Shown: positions 36,289 through 46,156 of the stretch, one piece after another
Layout of the letters: each line of letters opens with the position of its first letter
Numbering within the stretch: the stretch's first letter is position 1
Source of the DNA: Prochlorococcus sp. AG-409-J19
GTDB taxonomy: Bacteria > Cyanobacteriota > Cyanobacteriia > PCC-6307 > Cyanobiaceae
NCBI GenBank assembly: GCA_003215635.1
Contig: QCKC01000004.1
Location: forward strand, 1-64,000
Length of the DNA: 64,000 nucleotides
Reading direction: 5' to 3'
Position numbers and translations under genes: made by a program
The notes under the pieces: generated by a model
Told to the model about the DNA's origin: nothing
Database searches by the model: none
The model's input: only the letters and a program-made list of their open reading frames with translations

Positions 36289-37428
36289 TTAAACAGGATC
36301 TGCTCGCATTCCTAAAACAACCGAGCGTTTAGCACCAGTTACAAACTTGGAGTTACCTGGATGTTTAAGAACATGCCACCATGCCAAAACGGCAAAAGCT
36401 AATGCTTCTCGTGCAAGAGCAGGTAAGCCATATTCTTCGATTGATTTAATCTGCATTCCATTGCACCTATTTCTTAGCTCATTTAAAATCGACCGATTTT
36501 TCAATCCTCCACCAGCTAACAATAATTCAAATGGACGAATAAACTTATGAACCCAAAGGTGTTCTAAATCTTGAGCCACTACAGCAGCTGTGAATGCTGT
36601 AAGTGTTGCTAAAAAATCTGAATGAGACAATCTGCCACATTGCCTCATTCTATTATTCAAATCATGGCAGCCAAATTGCTCTCTACCAGTAGATTTAGGT
36701 GGAGGCAAATGAAAATAAGGTTCTTTCAACCATTCTTGAATGATGGATTCATCCTCTTTTCCCTGACCGGCAAGAAGTCCATCCGGATCAAATTTATATT
36801 CACCGTGACTAATTTTTTCTATTGCCAAATCTATAAGACTATTAGCAGGACCACAATCCCACCCTAGAACTGGAGCCTTACAATCTGGTCCCAGCAATGG
36901 TGGTATCAATGTGAGATTAGAAATTCCGCCAAGGTTTAAAACAGCTCTCCATCCAGGAAGTCTTCCTAATAATGCTTCATCAGCAAGAGGTACCAAAGGT
37001 GCTCCCTGTCCGCCAATAGCAATATCTGCAGACCTGAAATCATGGATAACTGGTCGAGCCAAAAAATGTGCTAGCAAAGGTGCTTTTATCAACTGAGAAC
37101 TACCTCCCAGTCGACCCTCTTTAGGGGCTCTATGACAAACAGTTTGTCCATGGCACCCAACCAAATCGTATTCGTGATTGTCTACACAAGCTCGCGCCGC
37201 TATTGCATGAATCTCAGTTACTTCTTCCGAAAGCTCAAGCCATTCAAAACTACTGAACTTTTTACCTTGTCCAGCTTCTATCAGTTTTCTTCTTAATTCA
37301 TTTGGGTAGGCAGTAGAAACAAAATTCAGAATTGACCATTTAGGCTTCGAAGCAGATCCAGACAAGCTAACCAAAACAGCATCAATACCATCCGCACTAG
37401 TCCCACTCATCAAACCAACGACACGCAT
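36289..37428 (-). CDS. anmK: Anhydro-N-acetylmuramic acid kinase
   Basis: AnmK converts anhydro-MurNAc to MurNAc-6-phosphate using ATP during cell-wall recycling. The start VVGLMSGTSADGIDAVLV is diagnostic, followed by GCHGQTVCHRAP, GGQGAPLVPLADE and NLGGISNLT and a glycine-rich LLAGGGLKNRSI. Length is 379 aa. It follows ktrA by 3 bp as the last gene in a leftward run. A GH3 hexosaminidase in the window could supply its substrate. Confidence 0.92.
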   Translation of the reverse strand: MRVVGLMSGTSADGIDAVLVSLSGSASKPKWSILNFVSTAYPNELRRKLIEAGQGKKFSSFEWLELSEEVTEIHAIAARACVDNHEYDLVGCHGQTVCHRAPKEGRLGGSSQLIKAPLLAHFLARPVIHDFRSADIAIGGQGAPLVPLADEALLGRLPGWRAVLNLGGISNLTLIPPLLGPDCKAPVLGWDCGPANSLIDLAIEKISHGEYKFDPDGLLAGQGKEDESIIQEWLKEPYFHLPPPKSTGREQFGCHDLNNRMRQCGRLSHSDFLATLTAFTAAVVAQDLEHLWVHKFIRPFELLLAGGGLKNRSILNELRNRCNGMQIKSIEEYGLPALAREALAFAVLAWWHVLKHPGNSKFVTGAKRSVVLGMRADPV

Positions 37429-37431
37429 ACT

Positions 37432-38136
37432 TTATATTTTAGGTAATTTCTGAAGGTCATCGGCTTTACCCATTACGACAAGCACATGATCAGCTGCCAA
37501 TAAGTATGTAGCAGGAGGATTAACAGTTAAACGCTTTGTGGGACCAGCTGCCAGAACATTGACTAAATAATTCTTACGTAGATTCAAATCCCGAAGAGAA
37601 CATCCAACAAACTCATCTGGAACCTTAATTTCATCAATACATGTTTGATCATCCAATTCCAAACGTTCAATCAAATTGGGTCTTACAAGCTCTAGCCCAA
37701 GACGCTCTCCTTGCATACGAGAAGGGAAAACGACTCGATCTGCTCCAACACGTTTAAGCATTTTTTCGTGAAGATCACTAGTAGCCCTTGCGATAACTTG
37801 CCTAACTTGACTTCCTTCACTGTCCTTAGCAATCAAAGTAGTTGTAATACTTGCCTCAATAGGTTCACTAATACCTACAACAACTGTACCCATTTCTAAA
37901 ACACCAGCCTCCCTCATTGATTCCTCATCAGTTGAGTCAACGACCCTTGCCTCAATAGATGGTTCCAGTTGCCTTAATTCCTCTATAGCGCGCGCTGAAG
38001 AATCAACTGCAAGTACTTCGGCGCCATTCTTCATCAGTTCTCTGCATACCGCACTCCCAAAACGTCCTATACCAACTACCGCAAAGCCACGCACCTCATT
38101 GCCCTGCTGAGGAGACCACAGCCACCATTCCTTCAT
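37432..38136 (-). CDS. TrkA/KtrA-type K+ uptake regulatory subunit
   Basis: A 234-aa RCK protein with a Rossmann motif VVGIGRFGSAVCREL and NAD/ATP-site acidic residue (LAVDSS), followed by a TrkA_C domain (residues ~150-230). KtrA-like octamers gate the KtrB/TrkH channel by nucleotide binding. It is 25 bp downstream of the TrkH-type gene and 3 bp before anmK. Confidence 0.85.
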   Translation of the reverse strand: MKEWWLWSPQQGNEVRGFAVVGIGRFGSAVCRELMKNGAEVLAVDSSARAIEELRQLEPSIEARVVDSTDEESMREAGVLEMGTVVVGISEPIEASITTTLIAKDSEGSQVRQVIARATSDLHEKMLKRVGADRVVFPSRMQGERLGLELVRPNLIERLELDDQTCIDEIKVPDEFVGCSLRDLNLRKNYLVNVLAAGPTKRLTVNPPATYLLAADHVLVVMGKADDLQKLPKI

Positions 38137-38160
38137 AGTTTCACCTCAGCAAAAATAGTT

Positions 38161-39564
38161 TTATACATAGAGATCTTCTCGGGGGTAACCAATTCGATTC
38201 TGATGGTGTAATTGATCCCTATTAAGTAATTCCCATATCGCACTTAACAATAAAAGTATACCCAACCTTCCGACAAACATACCTACTATAAGAACTAATT
38301 GGCCAAAATGACCAAGTTTGTGAGTTACACCCAAGTCAAAACCCACTGTAGCAAATGCTGAAATACAAGTGAAAAGCATTTCAAGAAAAGAAAAAGGCTC
38401 TTCTCCGCCGAGGCTCGTGGTCATACTCAACAACAAAGCCATAATCAAAACAAACAAAAGTGATCCAACAGTTATTCCAACAGCCTTAAGTACAACTTTG
38501 TCAGAAATCTGTCGATTTCTAATTACAACATCATCCTGACCACGTAAAGTAGATCTAGTAGCTGCCATTAAAGCTGCCAAAGTAGTAGTTTTAATTCCTC
38601 CACCTGTTCCCCCAGGACTTGCTCCAATAAACATTAGAGTCATCAAAAGTAAAAGACCTGAATCAGAAATGCTGTGAATAGAAAGAGGAATCATCGTGAA
38701 ACCAGCTGTTCTTGCACTTATTGATTGAAAAAAAACACTCATGAATTTTTCAGGCCAGGTAATTCCTGAGAAATAATTACCATTGGAAACAAATTCAGTA
38801 ATAAGAAGTCCTATCGAACCAACAACAATCAAAACAAAAGATGTGCGAAGCACAAGACGTGTATGCAAGCTTAAATTCCTACGACTGAGATTATTTCTAT
38901 TTATCCAAAGATCACTTGTTACACGCCAACCTAATCCCCCAAGAATAATCAGCATTATAATTACAGAATTAACTACTTTATTAGAAGCATATTTTTGCAA
39001 ACTATCTGACCATAGACTAAATCCTGCGTTGTTATAAGCAGAAATACTATGAAACAAAGATGCCCATATCCTTTCTCCTTGATTTGTAATATCATTAAAC
39101 CCAAAGTTATACAATATCAATGCACCAATCAATATAAAAGCAGTCGCCGTCAAAGCAATACCTCTAAAAGTTCTTCCTACCCCTCCAACTCCAAATTCAT
39201 CCAATGTCTTCCCTCGATCAAGCCTACATCTAAGCTCGGTACCTCGAACAACAAATCCTTGAAGAAAAGTAGTGATTGCCATTAAGCCAAGACCACCTAC
39301 TAGAAGCATTAGAGCAAGAGCAAATTGACCTAGCAGTGTTAAATCATTACCTACATCAATAACACTCAATCCCGTTACCGTAACTGCAGAGGTCGCAGTA
39401 AAAAGCGCTTCCCATAATCCAACCTTTCCATTCGAACAAATAGGTGCTGCCAGCAACAATGTTCCTATAAAGATAACCAGTATTCCTGTAACTACAGTAA
39501 ACTGTGGAACCGTTAATCTTCTATACCAAACCTGAGTTCTATGTACTGCTTGAGGTAAAGCCAC
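38161..39564 (-). CDS. TrkH/KtrB-type K+ (Na+) transporter
   Basis: The 467-aa protein has multiple membrane helices and the repeat-type pore loops of the Trk/Ktr family: TATSAVTVTGLSVIDVG, SAYNNAGFSLW, SARTAGFTMIPL and CISAFATVGFDLGV. Each contains the conserved pore glycine (SVTVTGL, NAGF, TAGF, TVGF). The partner is KtrA directly downstream, 25 bp away. Potassium uptake is the expected role, probably with Na+ coupling. Confidence 0.87.
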   Translation of the reverse strand: MALPQAVHRTQVWYRRLTVPQFTVVTGILVIFIGTLLLAAPICSNGKVGLWEALFTATSAVTVTGLSVIDVGNDLTLLGQFALALMLLVGGLGLMAITTFLQGFVVRGTELRCRLDRGKTLDEFGVGGVGRTFRGIALTATAFILIGALILYNFGFNDITNQGERIWASLFHSISAYNNAGFSLWSDSLQKYASNKVVNSVIIMLIILGGLGWRVTSDLWINRNNLSRRNLSLHTRLVLRTSFVLIVVGSIGLLITEFVSNGNYFSGITWPEKFMSVFFQSISARTAGFTMIPLSIHSISDSGLLLLMTLMFIGASPGGTGGGIKTTTLAALMAATRSTLRGQDDVVIRNRQISDKVVLKAVGITVGSLLFVLIMALLLSMTTSLGGEEPFSFLEMLFTCISAFATVGFDLGVTHKLGHFGQLVLIVGMFVGRLGILLLLSAIWELLNRDQLHHQNRIGYPREDLYV

Positions 39565-39673
39565 TGGGAATCTTATTGCGGAAAATTTAAAAGAACAAAA
39601 GGCTGAAAAAACAATCCTAGATCAAAATAATTCATAGTTTATAGAAATCAGAATAGAGAGTATTAATTCAATA

Positions 39674-41491
39674 TCAAGAATATTTCCAAATAATTAAAGC
39701 CGGAACAAGCAGTGTCATGATGAGTGTTAGTCCGGCTCCATATCTAGTGACATCTAAAAAACTATACCTGCCAGGTGCAAAAACCATTAAATTTGTTTGA
39801 TATCCCATAGGTGTAAGGAAAGATTGACTGGCTCCAAAAAGAACAGTAAGCAAAAGAGCAGTTGGAGGTAAATTTAATCCAGGTGAAAGCTGAATTGCAA
39901 CAGGAGCTAGAAGAGCTACTGAAGCAGCATTACTAATTACTTGAGTGAAAACGGTTGTAGCGAGAAAAATAACAACCAAAGAGGAATATATCGGCAAACC
40001 CTCTAAAAAATGCTCAAGAGTTCTTGCAAGAGCATCTGCCAAACCAGTGTTCTGGATAGCCACACTAAAACTGGACAGTGATCCCAGAAGAAGAATTACA
40101 TCCAATCGAATAGAACGTTGAACTTCTCCTGGGCGAAGACAACCACCAACAACCATTGCAATTACGGCTAATAGAACAGAAGCAACTAAAGGCAAAGAAG
40201 TCAAGGTTGGAATAGCAAGCATGCCTATTGCTATTCCAATAGCAATAGGCTTGCGTCTAACTGTAGGTAAGTCATTCTCTAATTGATCAAGTACAAGTAA
40301 ATCATTACTTGCTTGCAGTCCACGAATCGAATCGATTGGTGCCTGAAGTAACAAAACATCTCCCTCTCGTAAAATAGCTTTGCCTAATCTTTCTTGAACA
40401 GTTTGTTGTCCCCGCCTTAAGGCCAAAACTGTAGAATTATGTCTCTGTCTAAATCTCAATTCTCGCAAACTTGCTCCAGCCAAAGTAGAGCCCGCAGGCA
40501 GTAGTACTTCTACTGTTTTTTGACCTTCTTCTATCTGATTCAAAGATTTTCTTGAGCCAGCTTCATCCAAACTTTCTTGGGCTAATTGAACCGTATGTTC
40601 TTGTTGTAGACGTAACAAGTCTCCCCTTGTAACTCTTAGTAGTAACCTGTCTTCTGGTTCAATCTTACGATCAGCAAGAGGAGGAAAGAAACGTTCCTTA
40701 CCTCGCTGCAATTCCAAAACATCTACATCAAAGCGCCTTTGCAATCGACTGTTATGTAAAGATTGACCAACTAAATTGGAATCCGAAGGAATTGTAACTT
40801 CAGTGAAATAACCAATTTGATCAATATTTTGTCCAAGTTCATTATTATCTCTTCCTCGATCAGGTAGAAAAGATTGTGGTGCAAATAATAAGTAAAGTGT
40901 CCCAACCAACCAAATTGGTATTCCTATTTGCGTAAAACTAAATAATTCCAAAGAACCATAGCCCAATTGCTCACTTATATCACTCACTAAAAGATTCACC
41001 GAACTGCCTAGCAAAGTAAGCGTGCCCCCCAAAAGAGTTGCAAAAGAAAGTGGCAAAAGAACTCTTGACGGAGAAACACAACGTCGCCTGCACCAGGCTT
41101 CAACAACGGGCAAGAGCGAAGCTACAACAGGAGTATTGGGGATCACTCCTGAAATAGGAGCAACTACCAAACCTAGAAGTGCAATTAATCTCTTTGGTGT
41201 ACGAATGCTGTCAGAAGCAATCAATTCTCTTAATCGATCTAAAGCACCACTTCGAAATAATGCTGCGGACACCACAAAAAGACCCATGAGGGTTATCAAT
41301 GCAGGACTACCAAAGCCTGCAAGAGCCTTCTGAGGAGAAAGCACGCCACTAGCAATAAGCAGTGAAACACTCAAAATTCCTACAAGCTCAGGTGCAAGTG
41401 CACTACTAATAAATAGCCCTACTGCTAGAAACAAAACCACTAGTGTTATTACAGCTTTAGGGTTTTGAAGTGCAACACTTAGCTCATACAT
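39674..41491 (-). CDS. SLC13/DASS-type permease with TrkA_C domains
   Basis: Hydrophobic segments at both ends flank two central regulatory TrkA_C (RCK_C-like) domains at approximately residues 200-390 (VTIPSDSNLVGQSL and VLLPAGSTLAGASLREL). The N-terminal GSPALITLMGLFVVSAALF and C-terminal GYQTNLMVFAPGRYSF resemble SLC13/ArsB-NhaD type anion transporters (including SAC1-like sulfate permeases). The start ATG at 41491 overlaps the hflX stop by 8 bp. Substrate is unknown; sulfate, Na+-coupled anions or regulation are possible. Confidence 0.78.
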   Translation of the reverse strand: MYELSVALQNPKAVITLVVLFLAVGLFISSALAPELVGILSVSLLIASGVLSPQKALAGFGSPALITLMGLFVVSAALFRSGALDRLRELIASDSIRTPKRLIALLGLVVAPISGVIPNTPVVASLLPVVEAWCRRRCVSPSRVLLPLSFATLLGGTLTLLGSSVNLLVSDISEQLGYGSLELFSFTQIGIPIWLVGTLYLLFAPQSFLPDRGRDNNELGQNIDQIGYFTEVTIPSDSNLVGQSLHNSRLQRRFDVDVLELQRGKERFFPPLADRKIEPEDRLLLRVTRGDLLRLQQEHTVQLAQESLDEAGSRKSLNQIEEGQKTVEVLLPAGSTLAGASLRELRFRQRHNSTVLALRRGQQTVQERLGKAILREGDVLLLQAPIDSIRGLQASNDLLVLDQLENDLPTVRRKPIAIGIAIGMLAIPTLTSLPLVASVLLAVIAMVVGGCLRPGEVQRSIRLDVILLLGSLSSFSVAIQNTGLADALARTLEHFLEGLPIYSSLVVIFLATTVFTQVISNAASVALLAPVAIQLSPGLNLPPTALLLTVLFGASQSFLTPMGYQTNLMVFAPGRYSFLDVTRYGAGLTLIMTLLVPALIIWKYS

Positions 41492-43166
41492 AGTTGTTAT
41501 CGCAAATAGGCGCTGATTTGGAAAATTCTCTAGAAGTCCAAAAGTGATGGGCAAGAAAATTCTTCAAACCCTTCAAACCCGAACCAGATGTAGCGGAAAG
41601 GTACAAGGCAGTTGGCTCGACAGATTTGACTGCTTCTAAAGCTTTTGTTTCAGCTCTATCAATCTTATTAGCTACTAACTGTCTAATAGCTTTTGAACCT
41701 AAAGAGTCAAGCAACTCATGTACAGTTTTTAACTGAAGCAACCAATCAGGATTGGATATATCAACAACTAACAAAAGTAAATCTGCTTGCAATGTTTCCT
41801 CTAGTGTTGCTCTAAAAGCCTCCACTAAAGGCAAAGGAAGCTCACGAATAAAGCCAACAGTATCGGTTACTAATAATTCGTTGGGTGGTCCAGATTGATT
41901 AGGCAATAATAAGCGTCTTGTAGTTGTGTCTAAAGTAGCAAATAGCTTATCCTCAGAAAGTACTTTATTATTGATTGTCAACTTACATAGGGAATTCAAT
42001 AAAGATGATTTCCCTACATTCGTATATCCAACAATAGCTATTCTAGGAAAACGACTGCGATTATCTCTTGTAAGATTGCGATGTTTTTTGATTGATTTGA
42101 GATCATTCAATAAGCGTTCAATACGTCTTGAAATTGCACGCCGATCTTTTTCTAACTGAGTTTCCCCAGGGCCTCGTGTGCCAATACCCCCTCCTTGACG
42201 AGAAAAATATTGTCCCCGCCCAACAAGCCTTGGCAAACGATAACGCAATTGAGCAAGTTCTACCTGAAGACGTCCTGTAGCACTCGAAGCTCTTTGCGCA
42301 AAAATATCAAGAATCAATTCACTTCTATCCATAACAGGACAATCTAAGGCTCGTTCAATATTTCTAACTTGACCCGGAGTCAACTCACGATCAGCAATGA
42401 CCAGCGATGCCTTGTATCTTCTCACATTCAATGCTGCTTCTTGTAATTTACCTTTACCCCATATTGTCTGAGGATCAGGAGAACTTTTTTTTTGACTAAT
42501 TACTGCAACTGTTTTCGCGCCAGCAGTCCTAACTAATCCTTCTAACTCCGCAAGATTGCGATCAGTTTTCTTAATATTTGAATGAGAGACAACCAATAAT
42601 AGTACTTTCTCTATATGCTTACCAAAAGTTGATGAGTCACTCTCTTTATCTATAATCTCTGGCAAGGGATTACTACATAATCTCCCCAAGTCTCCTGATT
42701 CAATTAAGCTCCAACCATTTTCCTGACTAGAATCAGGTGTGAACAACGCCGCAGACTTAATCCCTGAGGAATTATTTAAAGATGAGAAGCATAACCAAAA
42801 TTTTGGCTTAATATCTAAAGCAAGAATTGAATCACGCTTATCAAATTTTATTAGTTGTCCTTTTAGATTAAAATGACAACTAATAAGGCGTATATAATTT
42901 GATTTATTTCGGGCTGAATAAGGAATTGATTCTAAAAGTTTCGTCGACTGCACTAAAGGTCCTACCCAAAGCAAACGACACAAACCCCGATCATCCAACA
43001 CCATATGCAATGATTGAGATAATTGATTCACCTCGCCTGCAAGACGTTCCAGAATTGGTTCATCCGCCAATACTTCAGAATGCCTTTTATGACTAAGACG
43101 TTCAAGACGTCTAAACTGAGAAGGTCTTAGACCTTTCACGCGACCAGCCAAATGAGACTGTTTCAA
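41484..43166 (-). CDS. hflX: GTPase HflX
   Basis: HflX is a ribosome-associated GTPase that splits stalled 70S ribosomes. The HflX domain has the motif GKGKLQEAALN and a glycine-rich loop (RQGGGIGTRGPGETQLE). The G domain has P-loop GYTNVGKSSLLN, G2/G3 (DTVGFIRELP) and G4 NKID. An unusually long N-terminal region (~200 residues) precedes the HflX domain. It heads the ion-transport run and overlaps the downstream permease start by 8 bp. Confidence 0.9.
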   Translation of the reverse strand: MKQSHLAGRVKGLRPSQFRRLERLSHKRHSEVLADEPILERLAGEVNQLSQSLHMVLDDRGLCRLLWVGPLVQSTKLLESIPYSARNKSNYIRLISCHFNLKGQLIKFDKRDSILALDIKPKFWLCFSSLNNSSGIKSAALFTPDSSQENGWSLIESGDLGRLCSNPLPEIIDKESDSSTFGKHIEKVLLLVVSHSNIKKTDRNLAELEGLVRTAGAKTVAVISQKKSSPDPQTIWGKGKLQEAALNVRRYKASLVIADRELTPGQVRNIERALDCPVMDRSELILDIFAQRASSATGRLQVELAQLRYRLPRLVGRGQYFSRQGGGIGTRGPGETQLEKDRRAISRRIERLLNDLKSIKKHRNLTRDNRSRFPRIAIVGYTNVGKSSLLNSLCKLTINNKVLSEDKLFATLDTTTRRLLLPNQSGPPNELLVTDTVGFIRELPLPLVEAFRATLEETLQADLLLLVVDISNPDWLLQLKTVHELLDSLGSKAIRQLVANKIDRAETKALEAVKSVEPTALYLSATSGSGLKGLKNFLAHHFWTSREFSKSAPICDNNYV

Positions 43167-43487
43167 TGAACCAACGACAATACAGTTGCGGAACTCATAG
43201 CCAATAAGACGTCTGGGATTTTATTAGATATATCAAACTTCGTCTCTTAAAATCTAAAGGTCCTACCATCATCAAACAACATTTATAAAGACAAATCTAA
43301 AGCGTGCTCCAACTAAAACAATTGAAAGTATTGATTTATAACGTGATAAGTCCTTTCCTACCGCCACTCCCTCCAACAAAAAGACTGTATCTAACTTTGA
43401 AAGCAAGAACTGACATTCAGACCTGCACTGAGATGATTATCACAACCTAAACAAAATTTTTAATCCACGACAGGGGATGATAGATGG
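43167..43487. other. 321-bp divergent spacer between hflX and cysH
   Basis: No ORF of convincing size, tRNA or obvious RNA structure is seen. A 26-codon frame on the minus strand is the longest notable one and is not supported. The stretch probably contains the divergent promoters for hflX and cysH. Confidence 0.5.
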
Positions 43488-44273
43488 ATGACTGAAGACC
43501 CCTTAACTAATTCACCTCCAGGAAACACATGTGAAGGCATGCCACTCTCCGCAATGATCGATTTCAACATTGAAGAAACACGTACTCATCTAGAGGCTCT
43601 TAAACCTAGCGAGCGCCTCTCATGGGCTAGAAACCAATTTGGAGATGGATTTGCTGTTACTACAAGCTTTGGTATTCAATCTGCTGTTTTACTGCATATG
43701 CTGCAGTCACTTGAAGACAGAGAAAAAATACCCGTCATTTGGGTTGATACAGGATATCTACCTCAGGAGACCTATTTATATGCCGATGACCTGATAAAAA
43801 AGTTTTCTCTCAATATCCAAGTTTTTCAAAGCCCAATTTCTCCTGCAAGAATGGAGGCAATCAATGGCCGACTTTGGGAAACAAACTCTGTTAAAGATCT
43901 GGAAAAATATCATTTAATTCGCAAAGTACAACCTCTAGAAACAGCCCTGAACAATCTAAATGTCAAATGCTGGGCCAGTGGAGTACGAGGGAGCCAGACA
44001 AATCAACGTCGCTCAATGAGTTGGTTAGATGAAATTAGAGGTCGTTTCTCTTTAAGGCCTTTACTTGATTGGACCCCAAAGGATGTTTTCTACTACATGG
44101 AAAAACATCAATTACCTCAACACCCTCTTTTTCAGAAAGGTTATTCCACTGTAGGTGATTGGCACTCTAGTGGTCCTGATGGGGCTGATGCCAAAGGGAG
44201 AGATACACGTTTTGGAGGGTTAAAGCAAGAATGTGGCATTCATATGCCTGGATTGATGGGGGACGGTATTTAA
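43488..44273 (+). CDS. cysH: Phosphoadenylylsulfate (PAPS) reductase
   Basis: CysH reduces PAPS to sulfite with thioredoxin. The PP-loop-like SFGIQSAVLLHML, the WVDTGYLPQETY segment and the C-terminal catalytic ECGIH are present. The two cysteine pairs that ligate the [4Fe-4S] cluster of APS reductases are absent: HLIRKVQPL replaces the CC-containing stretch, and TVGDWHSSG replaces GCxxCT. It is therefore the cluster-free PAPS type. coaX starts 2 bp after its stop. Confidence 0.9.
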   Translation: MTEDPLTNSPPGNTCEGMPLSAMIDFNIEETRTHLEALKPSERLSWARNQFGDGFAVTTSFGIQSAVLLHMLQSLEDREKIPVIWVDTGYLPQETYLYADDLIKKFSLNIQVFQSPISPARMEAINGRLWETNSVKDLEKYHLIRKVQPLETALNNLNVKCWASGVRGSQTNQRRSMSWLDEIRGRFSLRPLLDWTPKDVFYYMEKHQLPQHPLFQKGYSTVGDWHSSGPDGADAKGRDTRFGGLKQECGIHMPGLMGDGI

Positions 44274-44275
44274 TT

Positions 44276-44986
44276 ATGGGATCTAATAAGTGTTGCCTAT
44301 TAATAGGGAATACACGTTGGCACTGGGCTAAAAATATTGAGGAGTCATGGAGCTTTATGCATACCGATCCAAAAGAATCCTACTTAAAAGTTGTAAAAGA
44401 GACAATTTTGTTGTGGGCAGCTGTTGGTCCCATTCAAAATGCTTTGAAAGATTACTTACATCCCGCCAATGAATTAATTCTCGAGCATATTCCTATAAAA
44501 AATATGCCTCCTTGGCTAGGAATTGATCGAGCATTAGGTGCATGGGGAGCTTTAAGAAAGGCGAAAGTATCTTATACAAAGTTTAAAGGTCTTCTCATAG
44601 CAGATGCTGGAACAGTTTTAAGCATTACCAAAATAAATTCAAAAGGAGAGTTTACAGGTGGACAGTTGGTTGGGGGATTGCAATTACAATTATCATCAAT
44701 GGCAAATGGAGCTCAATATCTTAATGAAACCAGTCTCTACCCAATTAATTCTGAACCCTTCCCTTTTGCCACTTCAGATGCGATGAGAAAAGGCAGCATA
44801 AATGCCTTAATAGGGTTTTTAAAAGAAGCTCAACAGTTAACTGGATATCCAATATGGATTTGTGGGGGGGATGCCCCTGTATTACTTAAAGCTATTGAGG
44901 GCAAAGGTATTGAAATAATCCACCATCCAAATCTTGTACTAGAAGGAATGGTGAACATTCTTGAGCGCATCAGTCAAGCAAATTAA
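44276..44986 (+). CDS. coaX: Type III pantothenate kinase
   Basis: CoaX phosphorylates pantothenate in coenzyme A synthesis and is not feedback-inhibited by CoA. The actin-like phosphate motif LLIGNTRWHWA, GIDRALGAWGAL, LIADAGTVLSI and GGQLVGGLQLQL match the divergent cyanobacterial CoaX group. ATG 44276 directly follows the cysH stop. The 3' end overlaps bcp by 17 bp (convergent). Confidence 0.8.
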   Translation: MGSNKCCLLIGNTRWHWAKNIEESWSFMHTDPKESYLKVVKETILLWAAVGPIQNALKDYLHPANELILEHIPIKNMPPWLGIDRALGAWGALRKAKVSYTKFKGLLIADAGTVLSITKINSKGEFTGGQLVGGLQLQLSSMANGAQYLNETSLYPINSEPFPFATSDAMRKGSINALIGFLKEAQQLTGYPIWICGGDAPVLLKAIEGKGIEIIHHPNLVLEGMVNILERISQAN

Positions 44987-45446
44987 GATCACTAATCACC
45001 TGATCAGCCATAGTAGCTGCTTTAACTTTTAGATAAATAAATTCTAAATTACCTTTTTCATCAACTACAAACGTGTTACGCATCATTCCCAAATATTCCC
45101 TACCCATAAATTTCTTTAATCCAAAGCTTTCATAAGAAGTTGCGACTGCACAGGGTTCAGGGTCAGTTAATAAAGTAAAAGGAAGTTGGTATTTACTTAT
45201 AAACTTCAAATGAGAAGCAGAATTATCTTTACTAATACCTAGGATCTTAATAGAATTTTTCTCAAGCAATTCCCAATTATCTTTGAAATTACAAGCTTCC
45301 TTGGTACATCCAGGTGTATTGTCTTTAGGATAAAAATATATAATTACTTTTTGCCCTTTCAATGATGAGAGTTTTAAAGGGTTTCCATTCTGATCTAACA
45401 GGGTGAAGTCAGGTGCAGGATCACCGATTTGAAGTTTCATGGCCAT
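44970..45446 (-). CDS. bcp: Peroxiredoxin of the BCP/PrxQ type
   Basis: The 158-aa thioredoxin-fold peroxidase has the peroxidatic cysteine in YPKDNTPGCTKEACNF with the resolving cysteine five residues later, as in PrxQ. It reduces hydroperoxides with thioredoxin. The 3' end overlaps coaX; its start overlaps the start of the divergent phosphopantetheinyl transferase. Confidence 0.9.
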   Translation of the reverse strand: MAMKLQIGDPAPDFTLLDQNGNPLKLSSLKGQKVIIYFYPKDNTPGCTKEACNFKDNWELLEKNSIKILGISKDNSASHLKFISKYQLPFTLLTDPEPCAVATSYESFGLKKFMGREYLGMMRNTFVVDEKGNLEFIYLKVKAATMADQVISDLNLLD

Positions 45447-46096
45447 CTAATGCCGTTAATAATCCAAGCCTAATAGCGCTATGGCTATTTTTTCCAAATT
45501 CTCCTCTTATGCCAATAAGCCTTGAAGAGGAAAAAATTGCAGAACAGCTAGGTCCTCAAAAAGGAAACTTGTTTCGATTATCTAGGGGGTATATCAGAAA
45601 AGCCATATCTGATTTATACCAGTTACCTGCTTTGGAAATTCCTTTAAAAGCATTGCCTGGGAAACCACCCTTACTAGATGATGGTTTTGGTTGTATTAGT
45701 ATGAGTCATTGCAAAGATGGATTACTCATTGGATGGTCATCAAATAAAATAGGAATTGATATTGAACGCAAGGATAGAGCCTTTAATGCCCAAAGATTGT
45801 CAAGAAAATATTTAGCTCAACAAGAAAGATCTTCAATTAGTCAACTTCACCTTTCAGAACAGAAAAATTCCATACTAAAAATGTGGTTAATTAAAGAGGC
45901 CGCCATAAAATGGCAAAGAGGCAAGATTTCCAGTGACTTAAGGTACTGGAGATGCAACGATACTAAATCAAAGGCATATCACATTTTAAATAAAAATATT
46001 ATCCATACAAGTATCATTGATTATGAAAAATGGTATATAGCAATCGCAACAGACAGCGCAAAAACTAATTGGAAGCCAATCCTTTGTATAGAATAA
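45413..46096 (+). CDS. 4'-phosphopantetheinyl transferase (Sfp/HetI type)
   Basis: The protein carries the magnesium-binding motif KIGIDIERKD and the second conserved motif MWLIKEAAIKW (W-x-x-KEA), which define the Sfp group. It would attach phosphopantetheine to acyl- or peptidyl-carrier proteins. N-terminal ALWLFFPNSPL fits the family, so the true start is near the GTG at 45413, within the start region of the divergent bcp. The coaX gene nearby makes the CoA from which the arm is taken. Confidence 0.8.
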   Translation: MQDHRFEVSWPSNAVNNPSLIALWLFFPNSPLMPISLEEEKIAEQLGPQKGNLFRLSRGYIRKAISDLYQLPALEIPLKALPGKPPLLDDGFGCISMSHCKDGLLIGWSSNKIGIDIERKDRAFNAQRLSRKYLAQQERSSISQLHLSEQKNSILKMWLIKEAAIKWQRGKISSDLRYWRCNDTKSKAYHILNKNIIHTSIIDYEKWYIAIATDSAKTNWKPILCIE

Positions 46097-46156
46097 CTTA
46101 TCCTATACATTAATTTATAACTAGAAGCAATTTACAGATAGTAATAAATATATAAT

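Noticed and set aside
43300-43425. 26-codon minus-strand ORF in the hflX-cysH gap (MSVLAFKVRYSLFVGG...)
   Set aside because: Too short and with no upstream signal or family match to support translation.
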